A stretch of DNA of 64,000 nucleotides from Mactromeris polynyma (GCA_032209605.1 JASFXZ010000038.1:3658001-3722000); one strand, 5' to 3'; shown: positions 47,287 through 60,980, counted from the stretch's first letter. Notes: generated by a model from the letters alone, not told the origin. Translations and numbers: made by a program.

Positions 47287-50200
47287 GTGCCATCACCATG
47301 TAGCCAACTTAAAGTAAGCAATATTTGCTCCAATATGACAACGAAGTGACCATATAGAGTAAATATTGTTTCCTGCATGAAAATAGTGCCATCACATGTT
47401 GCGTTTTATTGAAACCATCTACAGAAGAGGTTGTAAACCCCATAGCAGCGCTCATATTATAATAAACTGAAACTATTTTAGAAAAATAACCCCGCGTTAT
47501 GGCTTCTAGGCCTACTCAGACGAAACATTCTGAAAATGCTAAGAATGGATTTATGTATGTCTTGATAATTTCCTGCGTATATGCTTGCTATATGTTTCCG
47601 TGTTCGTACATATTTAAACATATATCTGTTTACAATCATCGATATAAGTACAGATATGGACACAATATTAATATTTTACTAGCATTGTAAAGATATACGC
47701 TTACTACAATTACGATTGATGGGTTGCTGAATTTCTGATTACTGTCAGATGAATTGTATAAATAATGAATGTTGCCTACGGAACAATTCTCAAGGGAGAT
47801 ATATAATACATAACTGATATTATGCAATCATAGGAAAATCGGTTGTGGTCTAAATCCTTCCTTTCATGATTGTAGAAAATTATTTTACTCAAATCTCTGC
47901 GGATGATTTGATGTTGCGTTTGTGAAACTGGGTTTTAAATAATTCATTTTACATCGATTTCAATGCAATTAATCACAAATTATATTATTACCTCTCTTTG
48001 AATATTTCCTTGGTTTCTAAGCGTTATTTGTGTCTTATTCAGTGATCGTGAATTTAGCCGTTCCACATCCCCTAAGGCGGGATTCTAACTTATAACATTC
48101 GGATTAAGACCTCCCTGTGTGATATTTGAATGCACGTGGTCTGAATCTGTTGTTAGCAAGGGGCTCGTCAGAGCCAATTGCTGTAGTAGGCGAAATCCGC
48201 GGACACTATTCGGATGAATCATCCCAAGTCTGTAATGCTGAACCGCCAACGTCTACATACTCATGAAGAAAGTAGTCCGTGTCTAACAAAAATATCGGAA
48301 AGCAATTGCAATATCAGCTAGAAAACTGATTTGATTTGACATCACTGACGCAAAAGAAAGAACCCCAAATAAACTTGCTGATTAAATATCACAAATAACA
48401 GAAATAATTGTCTCCCTACGCCACAGCCGCATCACGCGTGAAGTGCACTGAATTTAACTCAGCGGACGATAGTAGTAGGCAGATAACTCGATAGCGGACT
48501 AAAGTGTAAGTAAGTGTACAGTAGGCAGAGATACGTATACAAGAAAACGGTGGAACATATAATATATCATACTTACAATTTTAGTATATTGAAATGCAAT
48601 TTTTCGTCATCGTTTAGTTGAATATCGACGATTTACGGAAACTGTTCTAAATTGAATAAATTCACATTATTTTTGTTTTATTGTCGACTCTTGAACATTA
48701 ACGATTAAGATATTAATAACGACAGGTTGAAGGGTTCAGTTTAACCAAAACAAAATGATAAAATCATCTTTCCCATGTAGTGAACAAAATGGCGGCGTCC
48801 ACGAAAACGCACGACAACGGAGAAAATACGAGAACTACTGTGCGCAGATAAGATGTGTTTGAACAGTCGTATAGAAACAGAGCACTGTTGTATCGGTACT
48901 TCATTTTAAAATGAAAAATGATGCATTTATGATTCGTGTAACTTGTACAGAAAGTGCAACAGTTGTCAACCGCGTAATCCTGTCATTTCTGGGACAGACT
49001 GTCGAGTTTGACATGATGATGATCCATCCTTCTGACAGATAGGTAAATCTATGTCAAAGTGGCGTCTGTGATCTGCAGTGAGCCCCTTGCTGTCAGCACT
49101 TTCAGTGCTTTGATTTTTATTTTGTTGTTGCACATACTGATTAGCTCAATTTGTATCATAACTGTCACATATATAAACCAGCGTATTGTGGTAAAACTTT
49201 GAGACGTATTCTATGATTTTAACCACAAATTTGTAATTGAAACATTGAGTACGACTAAATAAAACGTTGACTCTTTGTGTTGATTTTCAAGCGTTTGAAG
49301 AGGGCGCTTGCTCTTCGTGGTATGAGAGAGACCGTCTGTATTTTTATCGTTAAATAGCATGTTAGCGGATACAAACCTTACCCAGAACAAACATAACACC
49401 AAATACTACTAAGCATTAAGCATGATTCTGATTTATGTATGTATTCATGAGTGTTTGATTTCTCAGCACTAACTCGGGGGGGGGGGGGTAAAGCGTTTGT
49501 CTCTAGTGTAAGAGGTCATGCGTGCGTTCTTCTGTCTGGTTCTAGTAACAGAACTCGGCATGGTCTCAAGTGGTAACTGGGTGCTGTATCATATCCCGTG
49601 TCTACAACACGGTATCACAATCTGGCAGCACCATGTCTAGAAAATGTAGACACCATCTGGATCTAATAGACACACTGTTAATGGTACGTAAAAGCATGCT
49701 TTAATTTCTCAATCAGTGTTTGTTGAATTATTAATTTAAATGCAGTAATATAAGTAAATATGCGTAAAATTATCCTCAAGTGCATTCAAATAACGACGTA
49801 GACTGTTGGTTAACATGTCCCTAGTAACCTCCGTTGTGGAGAGCTGTTTTTTACACCGTTTTATTTTAGTATAACACTAAGTTATATTCTATCTTGTCAA
49901 TGCAGTTACATTCTTAACACCGGATTGGTCGAAACGTATTTGCAATAAAGAATACAACACTATTAAATAGACATAACAGAAGATGCATTATTCCCAATGT
50001 GGTATGAATTGTTAGAGAATTCGTGTACTGAATTCAATATCAGGATGAAATGCTAATGCTGTTGTTTTCTACGTGTTAATACATCACTTGGGACTATTTG
50101 TAGGAAATCTCAGACGTCAGTCTGCATTATTAATGTTAGTTTTATTACAACCATTTAACATCATAGCGGAAATAATGTTTCACTGCGGCTGCGATGAAAT

Positions 50201-50294
50201 TTTACACCATTTTCCAAACACATTATAAAAACATCTGAAACGGGAAAGATGTGTTGGTCAAGCAGTGTCAATGGATTCATATTGTTATTACTAG
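47287..50294. other. Intergenic, possible diverged SINE and inverted ends
   Basis: No gene recognised. AGCAAGGGGCTC at about 48160 and GAGCCCCTTGCT at about 49080 form a 12-bp inverted pair about 920 bp apart, too short to call an element. A run of 13 G at 49476-49488 is followed by a sequence with loose tRNA-like features (to about 49640). Confidence 0.4.
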
Positions 50295-50480
50295 TATGGC
50301 AGTCCGCCCAGTTGGCTCAATCGGAGGGACACTCAACTGTTTATCTGGGTGTCAAGGGTTTGATCTCCGACTGACAACGTGGCTGATAATATTACGTCCA
50401 ATTTGTCTTCTTATTCCGTTTTCATACGGCAATGTTGTCAGTTGCTCGTATAAGAACAGGATAGTACAACTGTCGCACCT
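50295..50480 (+). mobile_element. tRNA-derived SINE-A-like copy
   Basis: CCCAGTTGGCTCAATCGGAG (A box), AGGGTTTGATCTCCG (B box), then CAATGTTGTCAGTTGCTCGT as in other SINE-A bodies. Confidence 0.7.
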
Positions 50481-53121
50481 CCTTCATTCGAATTCATCGG
50501 GTCCAACATTTTATTGCGAATAATACATGGTTTCGAATAAATAATTTTAATTTGACGTGCTTAAGAAGTTACATAGGGATCTGATATTTATTTCGGATGA
50601 TACCAAGTATTCGGATTGAACATTTTCGAATAAACGAGGTCCGACTGTAATTGGTACCCTAGGAACTCTGGTAATGTCGTGTATAACTGAAATGATACTG
50701 AGAAAAAGCGTTGTATAATCAAACCCACTGGTAAGGCCGTCATAAAACACTGTTCGTGGTACCCGTACTTACATTTTTAGATCATATTAGACACGAAACA
50801 AATTATGTTAGTGTCATAATTATGTATGTTGTAAATTTGTTATATTCCTCTCCTTAATATCTGGAAGAAATAAAATAATCTATCGATTTATCTAGTCTTC
50901 AGTTTAAAATCAAATAGCTCGACGAGTATTTAATTAGAATCTGATTACATTTCAAACAAATATGGAGGCGTGATAAGTTTTAAACAACGTCTGATCAAAT
51001 CATATTCGTCTGAATCATACCCATACCGACAAGCGTTCTAATAATTTGATCAGGCGACTGAGTAGGCGCTTATTAAAATTTAACATGAATGTGCGTTTGT
51101 CCGAGTCTGATTAGAATTGATAAACCAAACGACGGTTTTAAATTTCATTTTGATTTCACTGCTTGTTTGGAGGCAAATTGAGCAGGTTTGTAGTTTATCA
51201 GATATCTCGGGATGTCGTCTGGGGAATAATAAAACATATAACACACGCCTGCCACAGGGTATTATGGGATATTTTCATCCGTCGGAAAGAAATAACACTC
51301 TAATTGCTCCTCTGGTGCCGCTACATATCTGAGATTGACAATATCCCATATATACATCCTTATGTTTCTTCTTTATGTAATAATGCATATGAAAGGCAAC
51401 GTTATGACGCAGGCAGATTCTGACAATAATCATAAGCAATCGGAAGAAACCTATGATAACATTTGAGATGTTCCGAAGGTTATAACAGAGTCTCAAGTGA
51501 GAAAGACTCTGATTCGATATTACCTGTGACCCCCCCCCCCCCACAGGTTATGTAAAGTGATTAATAATCGCTTTGTCAGTCGGTCTTACAGGCTTCACAT
51601 TAAAGTGACCATACGTAACACTTGATCTTTCAGGCACGGTGTGAATATTTCTTACAATAAATTACCAAAGTCATTGCGTACGGGAACTGTACTGGAAATT
51701 GTTAATTAGTTATTTTGTCTACACACATAGCTACCTAGGTGGCAATTATATTTAGAATTGAGCTTGTCAAATGTCAGGGGGAAATGCAAAAACAGACTTC
51801 TCACCGACGGCGGACTACATAATGTATTGTATAGATACATTCTCTTGTCAACGGCTTAGTTCTGTAATGATGTATCCGTCTTTTACTTTGAAATTCATTT
51901 ATCACAGTATTGCATGGAACTGTTACATATTTAATGTACTAGTTTGATCTAATATCTGTAATGTTATTCATTACATTGAACGAAAAGTAACTAAATACAA
52001 TGACAAATTAATATTAAAATGTACGGTACGGCGTATAATTAATTAAATAATTAGTACTTATTAACTGTCTTTTGGAATTATTGCCCGCTCAACTCGTATA
52101 TGATTACATTGTTACAATATTTAATTATCAGAAGTAAAACATTCAGAGCATGGAATGCCTCATTCAGAAATCAGAGCCTTCCTTGATCTAGACACAAGAA
52201 AGGGAAAAACCATACACGCAGATAATAATTTGTGAATGTTTCTGTATTAGATAAACAACGTATATTTATATTTCCATACCTCACGAGCAAAAAAAAGAAA
52301 GTTCATTTACCATAATTTGATTTAAAGGAAAAGGGTGCTTTGTCATTGTCGGTGGTGTATCTTAATGATATATCTTAATTCAAGAGTTTACGTAAGACAT
52401 TTTCTATGAAATATTCAGATGGGTTCCGCCCGTCAAGAATATCTAAGATTACTATTGATAACAATACTAAATGGTAGCATACATAAACAATGTCAGTGAT
52501 ATTCTTGCAATGACATACCACATATTGCCGTCTGTACTGTATGTCAGCATCCTAATTGATTTATAACCATCTAAGTCAGCAAAAAGTAGATATAAGATTT
52601 CAGACTTATCCTCATAACTCTAAGGTTGAAATACAGACTTGTTTTACAGATGTTTTCCGAATTGAACTAATCATTGATTAGTCTAAGCCTAAGTCTAAGT
52701 CTAAGTCTAAGCACAAGCATAAGACGTATACTAAAAAATGTTTGTGAACAAGCCCCCAGGAAAATGGTTAATTCAACTGTATATGACTGCTGTATACAAT
52801 TGTGAAACATCGCGTAAAACCAAGTGAAAAGAATCTACAGCAACAAACTGTGTATTTCTGAATCAGTTTTGGTACAAACATCTATGTAAGTGAACTGTAA
52901 ACCAGTTACATAATTACACATGCCAGTGATTTACGCACACGGAAGGTGAACGCCTATAGAACACTTCAGACAGCGTATGATTCCGAACATGATGGCAGAT
53001 TCGGTATTATACCCACTTGGTCGGGACTTCTTCTGTTGGACCTTGATGCCTGAAAATACATACACACTTTTTTTTAGCTTTTTTACAAAGCTTCCTGCTC
53101 CAGGTAAAACATTAAGGAAAC
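50481..53121. other. Intergenic with small repeats
   Basis: No gene recognised. A run of 13 C lies at 51530-51542, a hexamer repeat (TAAGTC)n at about 52682-52722, and a SINE-A tail fragment (CCAGGAAAATGGTTAATTCA) at about 52757-52790. Confidence 0.45.
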
Positions 53122-53394
53122 ATGTTGCAGTTATATACACCCTCTTGGTGTGACCGACTCTCCCCGATGAAAACATAACATCTATATGAGTGTTGACGCT
53201 GGCTATGCGCTAATGTTGCAGTTATATACACCCTCTTGGTGTGACCGACTCTCCCCGATGAAAACATAACATATATATGAGTGTTGACGCTGGCTATGCG
53301 CTAATGTTGCAGTTATATACACCCTCTTGGTGTGACCGACTCTGCCCGATGAAAACATAACATCGATATGAGTGTTGACGCTGGCTATGCGCTA
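53122..53394. repeat. 91-bp tandem repeat, exactly three copies
   Basis: Copies start at 53122, 53213 and 53304 (ATGTTGCAGTTATATACACC) and differ at a few sites. Non-coding. Confidence 0.95.
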
Positions 53395-54059
53395 ATCTCG
53401 AAAGTTATAACGAGGGCAACATTCAGTAGTTTGCTAATTGGAATCATGTTCCATTAATTGTCCACTTATCTTCAAGAACATTGTTAGTCACATGTAACAG
53501 ATTAGTTGTTTATGCTCAACCACCTTACAAACAAGAGTCTGTGCTAATTTGTGAGAGATGAATACAATAAGTGTTGCCTGTCGAACAACAAGTGTCTTCA
53601 GAATGATTATTTTGTCTAATTATAAGTTGATTACTTGTTTATGTTTACGAGAATCCGGGATTACTTCTCTGCTTATGTGCGTAAAATATTGACTGCACGG
53701 TGTTTGCGTATTTTGGGATGCTCCGTATAATAAACTTACCCACGAACGCATAAAATAAATGTGTTGTTTATATGTTTTGTTATGTATCGGATGTTTATGA
53801 ATATATAATTCATTTTTGCTTTTTCTTAGTCCTGTGATACTGTATCTGTCAGTAGCGGTTAATCTTAATGATATCTCTAGGACTTATATCACAAAATGTG
53901 TTGTCTACATGTTCTCCATGTTTGGAGGTATTTTCAGGCATCAAAATACATTGTTTTTCATTCCTTATTCCTGTCAAACATAACGTTTTGTTCATCGTTT
54001 TATCTATTCATTTAAACGTTATGTACCTTTATGTCTTTCTTTGATAAATGTATCAATAA
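53395..54059. other. Spacer, nothing recognised
   Basis: AT-rich, without definable features. Confidence 0.35.
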
Positions 54060-54330
54060 ATATCAGTGTTGTGTAAACCAATCAAAACTGACGTTAACCA
54101 CTAAACTAAATTCTCTTCTACCAAACAACGTTTGTAACATTGACGCGGATTGGTTAACTTTTCGATAAGGGTTGCGTTACTAAACCTCAATCGACTTAAT
54201 TTCGGTGAATTTACCATTTTGTATCTGGAGTGACCAGCAATCGTAACATCTCGGCAATGTTTTATGTTGCACAACAAATTTTAACCTTCAAATTGCGCCG
54301 ACCATCTTTATTCAAGATATTCTTGTTTAC
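54060..54330 (+). mobile_element. RepA dispersed repeat, copy 4 (5' truncated)
   Basis: Starts inside the family at TATCAGTGTTGTGTAAACCA and ends AAATTGCGCCGACCATCTTT, TTCAAGATATTCTTGTTT. Confidence 0.75.
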
Positions 54331-56000
54331 ATTATTCACGTAACCCGTTGTACACATTTATCATTACTCGAATACTTGATATAAGATCACCACCATTTTC
54401 GCGACTTGGAAAAATACTGGCGCATTGACTGATTAAACTAAACGAAATAGTCATTTAATGTACACAACGATTAAAATTAGAAGAATGAGAGGTATCTGTA
54501 ATATAACAAATACATACTTATATTTCTGTCAATGTTAAGTGATCAGTCAGCATAACGTTCAGGCAAGTCAACATAACTTCGTGTTGAAATTCAACATAGT
54601 CTATAATTTTATCGTTTTTAAAGGAATAATATCTTATTACCATCTAATATTGACATGTTAACATTGTTTATAGTCTAGACAGTCTGGTGATGTATTTCGT
54701 GTGTGATGTGTTTCCTCTAATACAGAGAGCAAAAATACTTCGCAATTCGTACACCACTAATGTGAGATAAGGCCGTGCCGTTTTATATTTTTGTTAAGCG
54801 CCCACTCGCGCCTAGGTTTTCGAGCTCTTTGAGCCAAAATAAAAAATCGCCAAGGAAGTAATTTACGTATGTTTTGTAAATATTTTGTTAACTTGCATGT
54901 TTGAAAATAGTGAGTGAAAACTAGTCAGTTTTTCTCATCTTCTAATGTTTTATAAAGAAATAAGTTGTTTAGTTATATTGTTACCATGGTTACCTCATTA
55001 AAGTATATGAAATGACAACGTCTATTGTTTGGCTTCATGTTTTTTCGAAACGACTTTGTGTGTTTTTGCGAATACGTAGTTAGATTTTGAGAATCAAAGT
55101 TGACGATTAACAAAAATTAGATACAAACAGTATGGCCTTACATAGAAGAGAAATACAGAGCTGTAACCAATTCGTTGGACAGAAAACATCGTTTATTTTC
55201 ATTCTTTCAATTTTAACAAATGAAACGTGTGATTTATTTGAATTATCCAGCGGAAATGGAAACATAAATTGGCGTTCGGTTGTATCGATCACGTTTGAAT
55301 AATTCATTAGAAAACCGTTCCTTGCAGTTATTTTCAACACTGCCGAAATTACCCACAGTATGAAACCAGAGTTATTGCACGCCATTGTTAAATGGCAGAC
55401 GTTGCCGACTTCAAATTCCTCTCTATTTTCGATTTTCATTAGAATCTAATATTAAGTTGATATTGTCAATGTCAATGCCTTTTTGTGTGTTTTTATACCC
55501 GTGTATAAAGTAAGTACAAACATATGTTGTTGCATTTTGATATTTCATATCCAAACTTTTTGGTTTATATAATCGAACATCAATGCAATACAAATGAAGA
55601 TTACACAACAGACAATGATATGTTTTGACTTTTAGCATGATCTTGATATAAAACGGTGTACTTTTCCACACATTTTGGAAGCCATTTGGCTGCCTGCTAG
55701 AAATTTGGTCGCCATATTGATTTTAGACTAAGGATCTCAATGAAACGTAAAACGCTTATATATGATACCTAATCATGCAAGCACTTAGCTTGTTTATACA
55801 AATTAAATCAAATATTTTTTTCTGATCAATTCGATCAATGTGGACATTGGAATTCATTAACTGAAGCAACTTGGGACAGGCCTTATTGAAAAATGCAAGT
55901 CATATAGTGGATTTAGATGATGATCAATTAATTGGTATTTGACTTCCTGGGAAGCTGAACATTGCTTACGTTACAACATCCTTTGTTTTGTTCTTCTGTA
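54331..56000. other. Intergenic, nothing recognised
   Basis: A 110-codon minus frame at 55107-55439 and an 82-codon frame at 55423-55671 have no known domain or splice support. I call no gene. Confidence 0.35.
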
Positions 56001-56160
56001 AAACTCGTGGGCGTATTGAAATATATCAACACAAGATGGAAAACTCGTGGGCGTATTGAAATATATCAACACAAGATGGAAAAATCGTGGGCGTATTGAA
56101 ATATATCAACACAAGATGGAAAACTCGTGGGCGTATTGAAATATATCAACACAAGATGGA
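56001..56160. repeat. 40-bp tandem repeat, four copies
   Basis: Unit AAACTCGTGGGCGTATTGAA + ATATATCAACACAAGATGGA; the third copy has AATCG in place of ACTCG. Confidence 0.95.
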
Positions 56161-56737
56161 AGAACTATCATGTCCTGAAAGTTAGACACGAAGTCTTACG
56201 TTACGTAGTATACGCCTTTATGTCCTTGTGTTCGGATAATGATTAATTACATCATTGATTTAATTTCCGGTAATTGACAATCTATAAAATGTACTTTTCT
56301 TGAAAATCAACTCCATTACACTGAATGGTGTATATTTGGAATACGTGGTGTTTTGTTTGTTAACAATCAGGCGCCGTTGACAGAAGTAATCACTGGTGAT
56401 TAATGGTCTATTATTCCAATGATCTCACTATATAGGACAATTTCCTGTGATTATATAGGGTGTGAACAAATATCGCACCATTAATCAAATCTAATTGTAC
56501 TTCAAACGACAGGCAATTCATATATGATCAATCTAAAACAATATCTGTACACGTACCTTTGGGCTATCAAAATGCCACCATGACACTTTACTTATTTAGA
56601 TCGATTTCTACATCGGGGATTTTATTGCACTTTCAAAACCGATTCATCATAATTAACAGGTAAATTTAGGTTTTGACCTTTGGGAACTCAGTTACCGAAC
56701 AGCTATATCGCCGTATGTTTCTTATTAAATACGAGCT
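56161..56737. other. Spacer, nothing recognised
   Basis: No gene or repeat that I can define. Confidence 0.35.
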
Positions 56738-57708
56738 TATGTGTAGAACATTTGATATGTACACATATTACGTATCATATGGTTGCTGTACCTTTGTTAT
56801 GTACACATATTATGTATCATATGGTTGCTGTACCTTTGTTATGTACACATATTACGTATCATATGGTTGCTGTACCTTTGTTATGTACACATATTATGTA
56901 TCATATGGTTGCTGTACCTTTGTTATGTACACATATTACGTATCATATGGTTGCTGTACATTTGATATGTACACATATTATGTATCATATGGTTGCTGTA
57001 CCTTTTTTATGTACACATTTTACGTATGGCAAGGTTGTTGTACCTTTGTTATGTACACATATTACGTATGGCAAGGTTGCAGTACCTTTGTTATGTACAC
57101 ATATTACGTATGAATAGGTTGCTGTACCTTTGTTATGTACACATATTACGTATGGAAATGTTGCTGTACCTTTGTTATACATGCACATATTACGTAAGGC
57201 ATGGTTGCAGTACCTTTGTTATACATGCACACATTACGTATGGAATGGTTGCTGTACCTTTGTTATACATACACACATTGCGTATGGAATGGTTGCTGTA
57301 CCTTTGTTATACATGCACACATTGCGTATGGAATGGTTGCTGTACCTTTGTTATATATGCACATATTACGTAAGGCATGGTTGCAGTACCTTTGTTATAC
57401 ATGTACATATTACGTATGGCATGGTTGCTGTACTTTTGTTATACATTACACATTACGTATGGAATGGTTGTTGTACTTTTACTATACATGCACACATTAC
57501 GTATGGAATGGTTGCTGTACCTTTGTTATACATACACACATTGCGTATGGAATGGTTGCTGTACCTTTGTTATACATGCACACATTGCGTATGGCATAGT
57601 TGATGTACCTTTGTTATACATGCACACATTGCGTATGGAATGGTTGCTGTACCTTTGTTATACATGCACACATTGCGTATGGAATGGTTGCTGTACCTTT
57701 GTTATATT
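56738..57708. repeat. 42- to 44-bp minisatellite, ~22 copies
   Basis: The left part has a 42-bp unit (TTTGTTATGTACACATATTA + CGTATCATATGGTTGCTGTACC). From about 57170 the unit becomes 44 bp by adding TACA (ATACATGCACACATT) and the middle changes to GGAATGG. Long open frames appear in the 42-bp part as artefacts of periodicity. Confidence 0.95.
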
Positions 57709-58220
57709 GCACATCGGGGCTGACAGGCTGTTGGTGCATCCAGGGACTTTAGACAAACTAACAAAATTGTTGTCTTAATCATGTAGAGACTTTTGTCAAA
57801 AATCCCCGATTCGGAGACTTTATTCGGGACAAATTCCGGTACATTCTATATTTCGAGTGACTGTCTCACCAGACATGACAAAATATCTTGTAATGAACCA
57901 CTATCTTACGTCAGTTCTATCTCATTACTTCAGATTATCACTATAGCATCCAACCATTCCTGCGTACAATGTGTTACATTTTAATGAGATATACTCTACT
58001 GTAAGCCCACTCTGCCGGTGACAAAATAATTAATAGGTGCATTACAGATACATTTTCGATATTCTACGCTTTTTTGAATCGTAATTGTCGGATACTGATG
58101 ACTAGTTACGTTACCTTTGACTTCCAGTTTTGTGGGTTATTGTGCTTTGCGAAACAGAGTAGCACGAGGAAGCTACATTTACAACACCGATCAAATGGGT
58201 ACATAATAAAACATAAAAAA
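57709..58220. other. Spacer, nothing recognised
   Basis: No gene or repeat that I can define. Confidence 0.35.
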
Positions 58221-58312
58221 AAATATCTTCAAAAAAGATGATCGGCGCAATTTGAAGGTTAAGATTTGTTGATTTGCAAATAGCAAGCCATTTTAATACG
58301 GCTGTGCCAAAA
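58221..58312 (-). mobile_element. RepA copy 5, internally deleted to ~92 bp
   Basis: On the minus strand the family start (TTTTTGGCACAGCCGTATTA, GGCTTGCTATTTGCA) is joined directly to the family end (AACAAATCTTAACCTTCAAA, TTGCGCCGATCATC). The ~200 bp between are missing. Confidence 0.75.
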
Positions 58313-58831
58313 ATAAAATTGGACAGCAGGTTTAAGTTTCGACAAGAGAAGAACACGGAATATTAAATCTGGCAAGGATAAAGCATGAAATACAAAAATA
58401 ATACAATGCTAGATAATGGAGACGGGATATAAAATAAACGTCGCTTTTGGTCGTTGTATAATAGCTTTAGGCAACCTTCAGAATGCTAATGTAATCCTAT
58501 AAGTGATACAATCAATGTTAAGAAGAGCACTGCCATAAAATTTGCTCCCAGAAAAAAACACTAACAGAAAATCGATGTTAATCATAATTGATATGTCCAG
58601 TCACATGTATATAATTGTGGGTGATATTGGTGAGAACTTGGGAGGAAAGGCTGATAATTCTGTCTCCGTGTGATTGAATCTTTCTACACGATTCAGTAAA
58701 TAAGGAATCATGCCTGATTAGCAAGGTCAAGATGTGTGATATAATTATACCTCTTGCCAAGATTCGTGTTAACTGGAGTGTGAATGAGAAGCACGATAAT
58801 CGCATTCACTAATCAAGACGTCCTTATACGT

Positions 58832-59085
58832 TTCCTAAGACCGAGTGGTTAAGGCATCCGCATTGGAACGGGAGTTCGAAGGTACGAATCTCGGTGTGGT
58901 TGAATTCCGATATGACCGATTGGTGAGCCACCAGCTAGTTAAATAATGGTAACCGTGTACCTCCCGGCCTGGTGCCTGACATTAAAGGATAAGTGTTGGG
59001 AAGTAAATGTGCTCTAGAAGAAGGTGTCTCATAAGTCAGACTTGGCTGGCCCTTTAAATAGGGATGATGCTACATGTATAATAAG
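58832..59085 (+). mobile_element. tRNA-derived SINE-B, copy 2
   Basis: Head AAGACCGAGTGGTTAAGGCA (A box) and a B-box-like GGTACGAATCTC; body CTGGTGCCTGACATTAAAGG, AAGTAAATGTGCTCTAGAAG. Same layout as the minus copy at 21600-21835. Confidence 0.8.
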
Positions 59086-59628
59086 TCAGTAAGTTTTTTA
59101 TACCGATGAAATTTAATATGCCATTGTATTTAAGTTCCATCTTAGTTATTTAAGTTCTAAATGGTGTTACTAAAAAATCATTACTGCACAATTTTCTGTA
59201 TTTCATTTGACCGTGTTACTTTTACGGTGGTTATAAAATGATAAAGATTACTATAACATTGTGTTGGTTCACTCAGTTGTTTTAATTAAAAGAATGATTC
59301 ACTCGATGGTGATATTGGGAAATTGAGTTACTGTTACAAAGTCAGTCCTATCTTTTACAAACGAACCAGTGTATTATAAAAAATATTAGCGTAATTTTGT
59401 CAATATATATACTACTTTTTCAACCATGAAACATCTTACAAGTACATAATTGATATAAAAATACCATACTATGAAAATGTCGAATTAAAACATAAATCAG
59501 ATATCTGCGTAGGAGATTGGTGAACACTTTTTTCTAAGAGTCTTAAAAACATTGGCAAACCTTCCCAACACATGATTGTGTGTACCGAAACACATGGATG
59601 ATGTAATGCAGGCGTATACTCAAGTAAG
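59086..59628. other. Spacer, nothing recognised
   Basis: AT-rich, without definable features. Confidence 0.35.
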
Positions 59629-59898
59629 TTTTCGGCGCAGCCGTACTAACATGGCTTTGCTATTTGCATATCAGTTTTGTGTAAACCAATCAAATCTTAC
59701 GTAAACCACTAAACAAACTTCTCTTCAACCGAACACCGTTTGTTGACGCGGATTGGTTAACCTTTCGATAAAGGGTTACGTTACCTCACTGAAAACCACT
59801 GAATCCGTTTTCCATTATCGAAGTCCACTTCTTCTTAACCGTCAGATAGCTTGCTTCAGATTTTGCCGACCATCATTTTATCAAAATATTTCTTGTTT
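59629..59898 (+). mobile_element. RepA dispersed repeat, copy 6
   Basis: From GTTTTCGGCGCAGCCGTACT through TTGACGCGGATTGGTTAACC to TTTTGCCGACCATCATTTTA, TTTCTTGTTT. The segment GGATCTGGAGTGACCAGCAA present in other copies is lost. Confidence 0.7.
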
Positions 59899-60980
59899 AA
59901 GTGTACTGTACTGTTTGACTAGTCAATCCTTCTATGCAATAGAACGAACCCATAAATTCAAGCAAAAATCACGTCAATATCTGGAATCTTCACTTAAAGC
60001 GCACTTGAGATTGAATGACTTCATTGTAAGCTGAATATGATCGACAGCGACGCCGTAGATCTATATTATGTCTTGGTGTTCCATTTGTTTTTGCATTTGT
60101 TTACTGTTATGTATATATTTTACGTCTTCTTTGTTTTAGGTTGTGTGTTTTATATGCGGTATTCCTTCGTGAAACGTTTTAAACGCCTTTACTCTCGATT
60201 ATTTCATTTCAGTACTTTGCTGCTCTGATAGTAATTGCACAACATGTCTGTATATTTCTCCTGGTGCAAGCCCTTCACGTTTTCATACAACATTTCTACT
60301 TGGTGGATTTACTGATAACAAACGTACGCCGTTTTAGAGCAATATTTGATTTTGCAATATCTCAGTACTCAAGTTACATTCTCGACTGTACAATTGCAAA
60401 GGAACAATACTTCTACATCGATAGCCTTTATTGTTTTAACTTTATAACCGTTCACACCTCGTAGTCTTCACTTTAAACAAGCTTACAGCCTTAAATCGTT
60501 GTTAGGTCAAACGCAGTCCAATTGTCTTAATAAACAGCTTCGCATGTTGTGTTATATACCCGCATGGTGTCGACGGGAAATTCTAAATCACGTGTCAAAG
60601 TACTCTCATAAAACTGACATAGGCAAATATTTGTGTTTGCTTCGACGAGTGCGTCATCAGTCACACTGTCATACCAACAGCAGAAAGTAAATAATCAAAT
60701 TGAAAATCGACATCTGGTTCCTTCCATTAATAGAACAAATATATAGACATGTTATGCACCCTGCTGCGGTAATTGAATCGAAGCGTATTTGTATGCGTTG
60801 TGTATTTATGTGTTCGTTGCTTTATTTGATGATTGGGTTTTCTTTTTTTCTCAGTTATTATAAGTATGGAAAGCCCTAGACATGCTCGCACAAGTCTAAT
60901 AATGTGCCAAGGAAATAGTATATACTTAGCAACCACCGGGTAACACCGGATCAGAGGATGTCGATTCCGTTATAAAATGT
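59899..60980. other. Intergenic, nothing recognised
   Basis: Several short frames (e.g. at 60037, 60264) lack known domains. No gene called. Confidence 0.35.

Noticed and set aside
48150..49100. Element bounded by AGCAAGGGGCTC inverted pair
   Set aside because: Only 12 bp match and nothing extends the similarity; chance cannot be excluded.
52931..53176. 81-codon minus frame
   Set aside because: It overlaps the start of the 91-bp tandem repeat and has no known domain.
55107..55439. 110-codon minus-strand frame
   Set aside because: No recognisable domain, signal peptide or splice support; a length possible by chance in 64 kb.
56673..57778. Tyr/Cys-rich repeat proteins in several overlapping frames
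   Set aside because: Overlapping open frames in the 42/44-bp array are a periodicity artefact.
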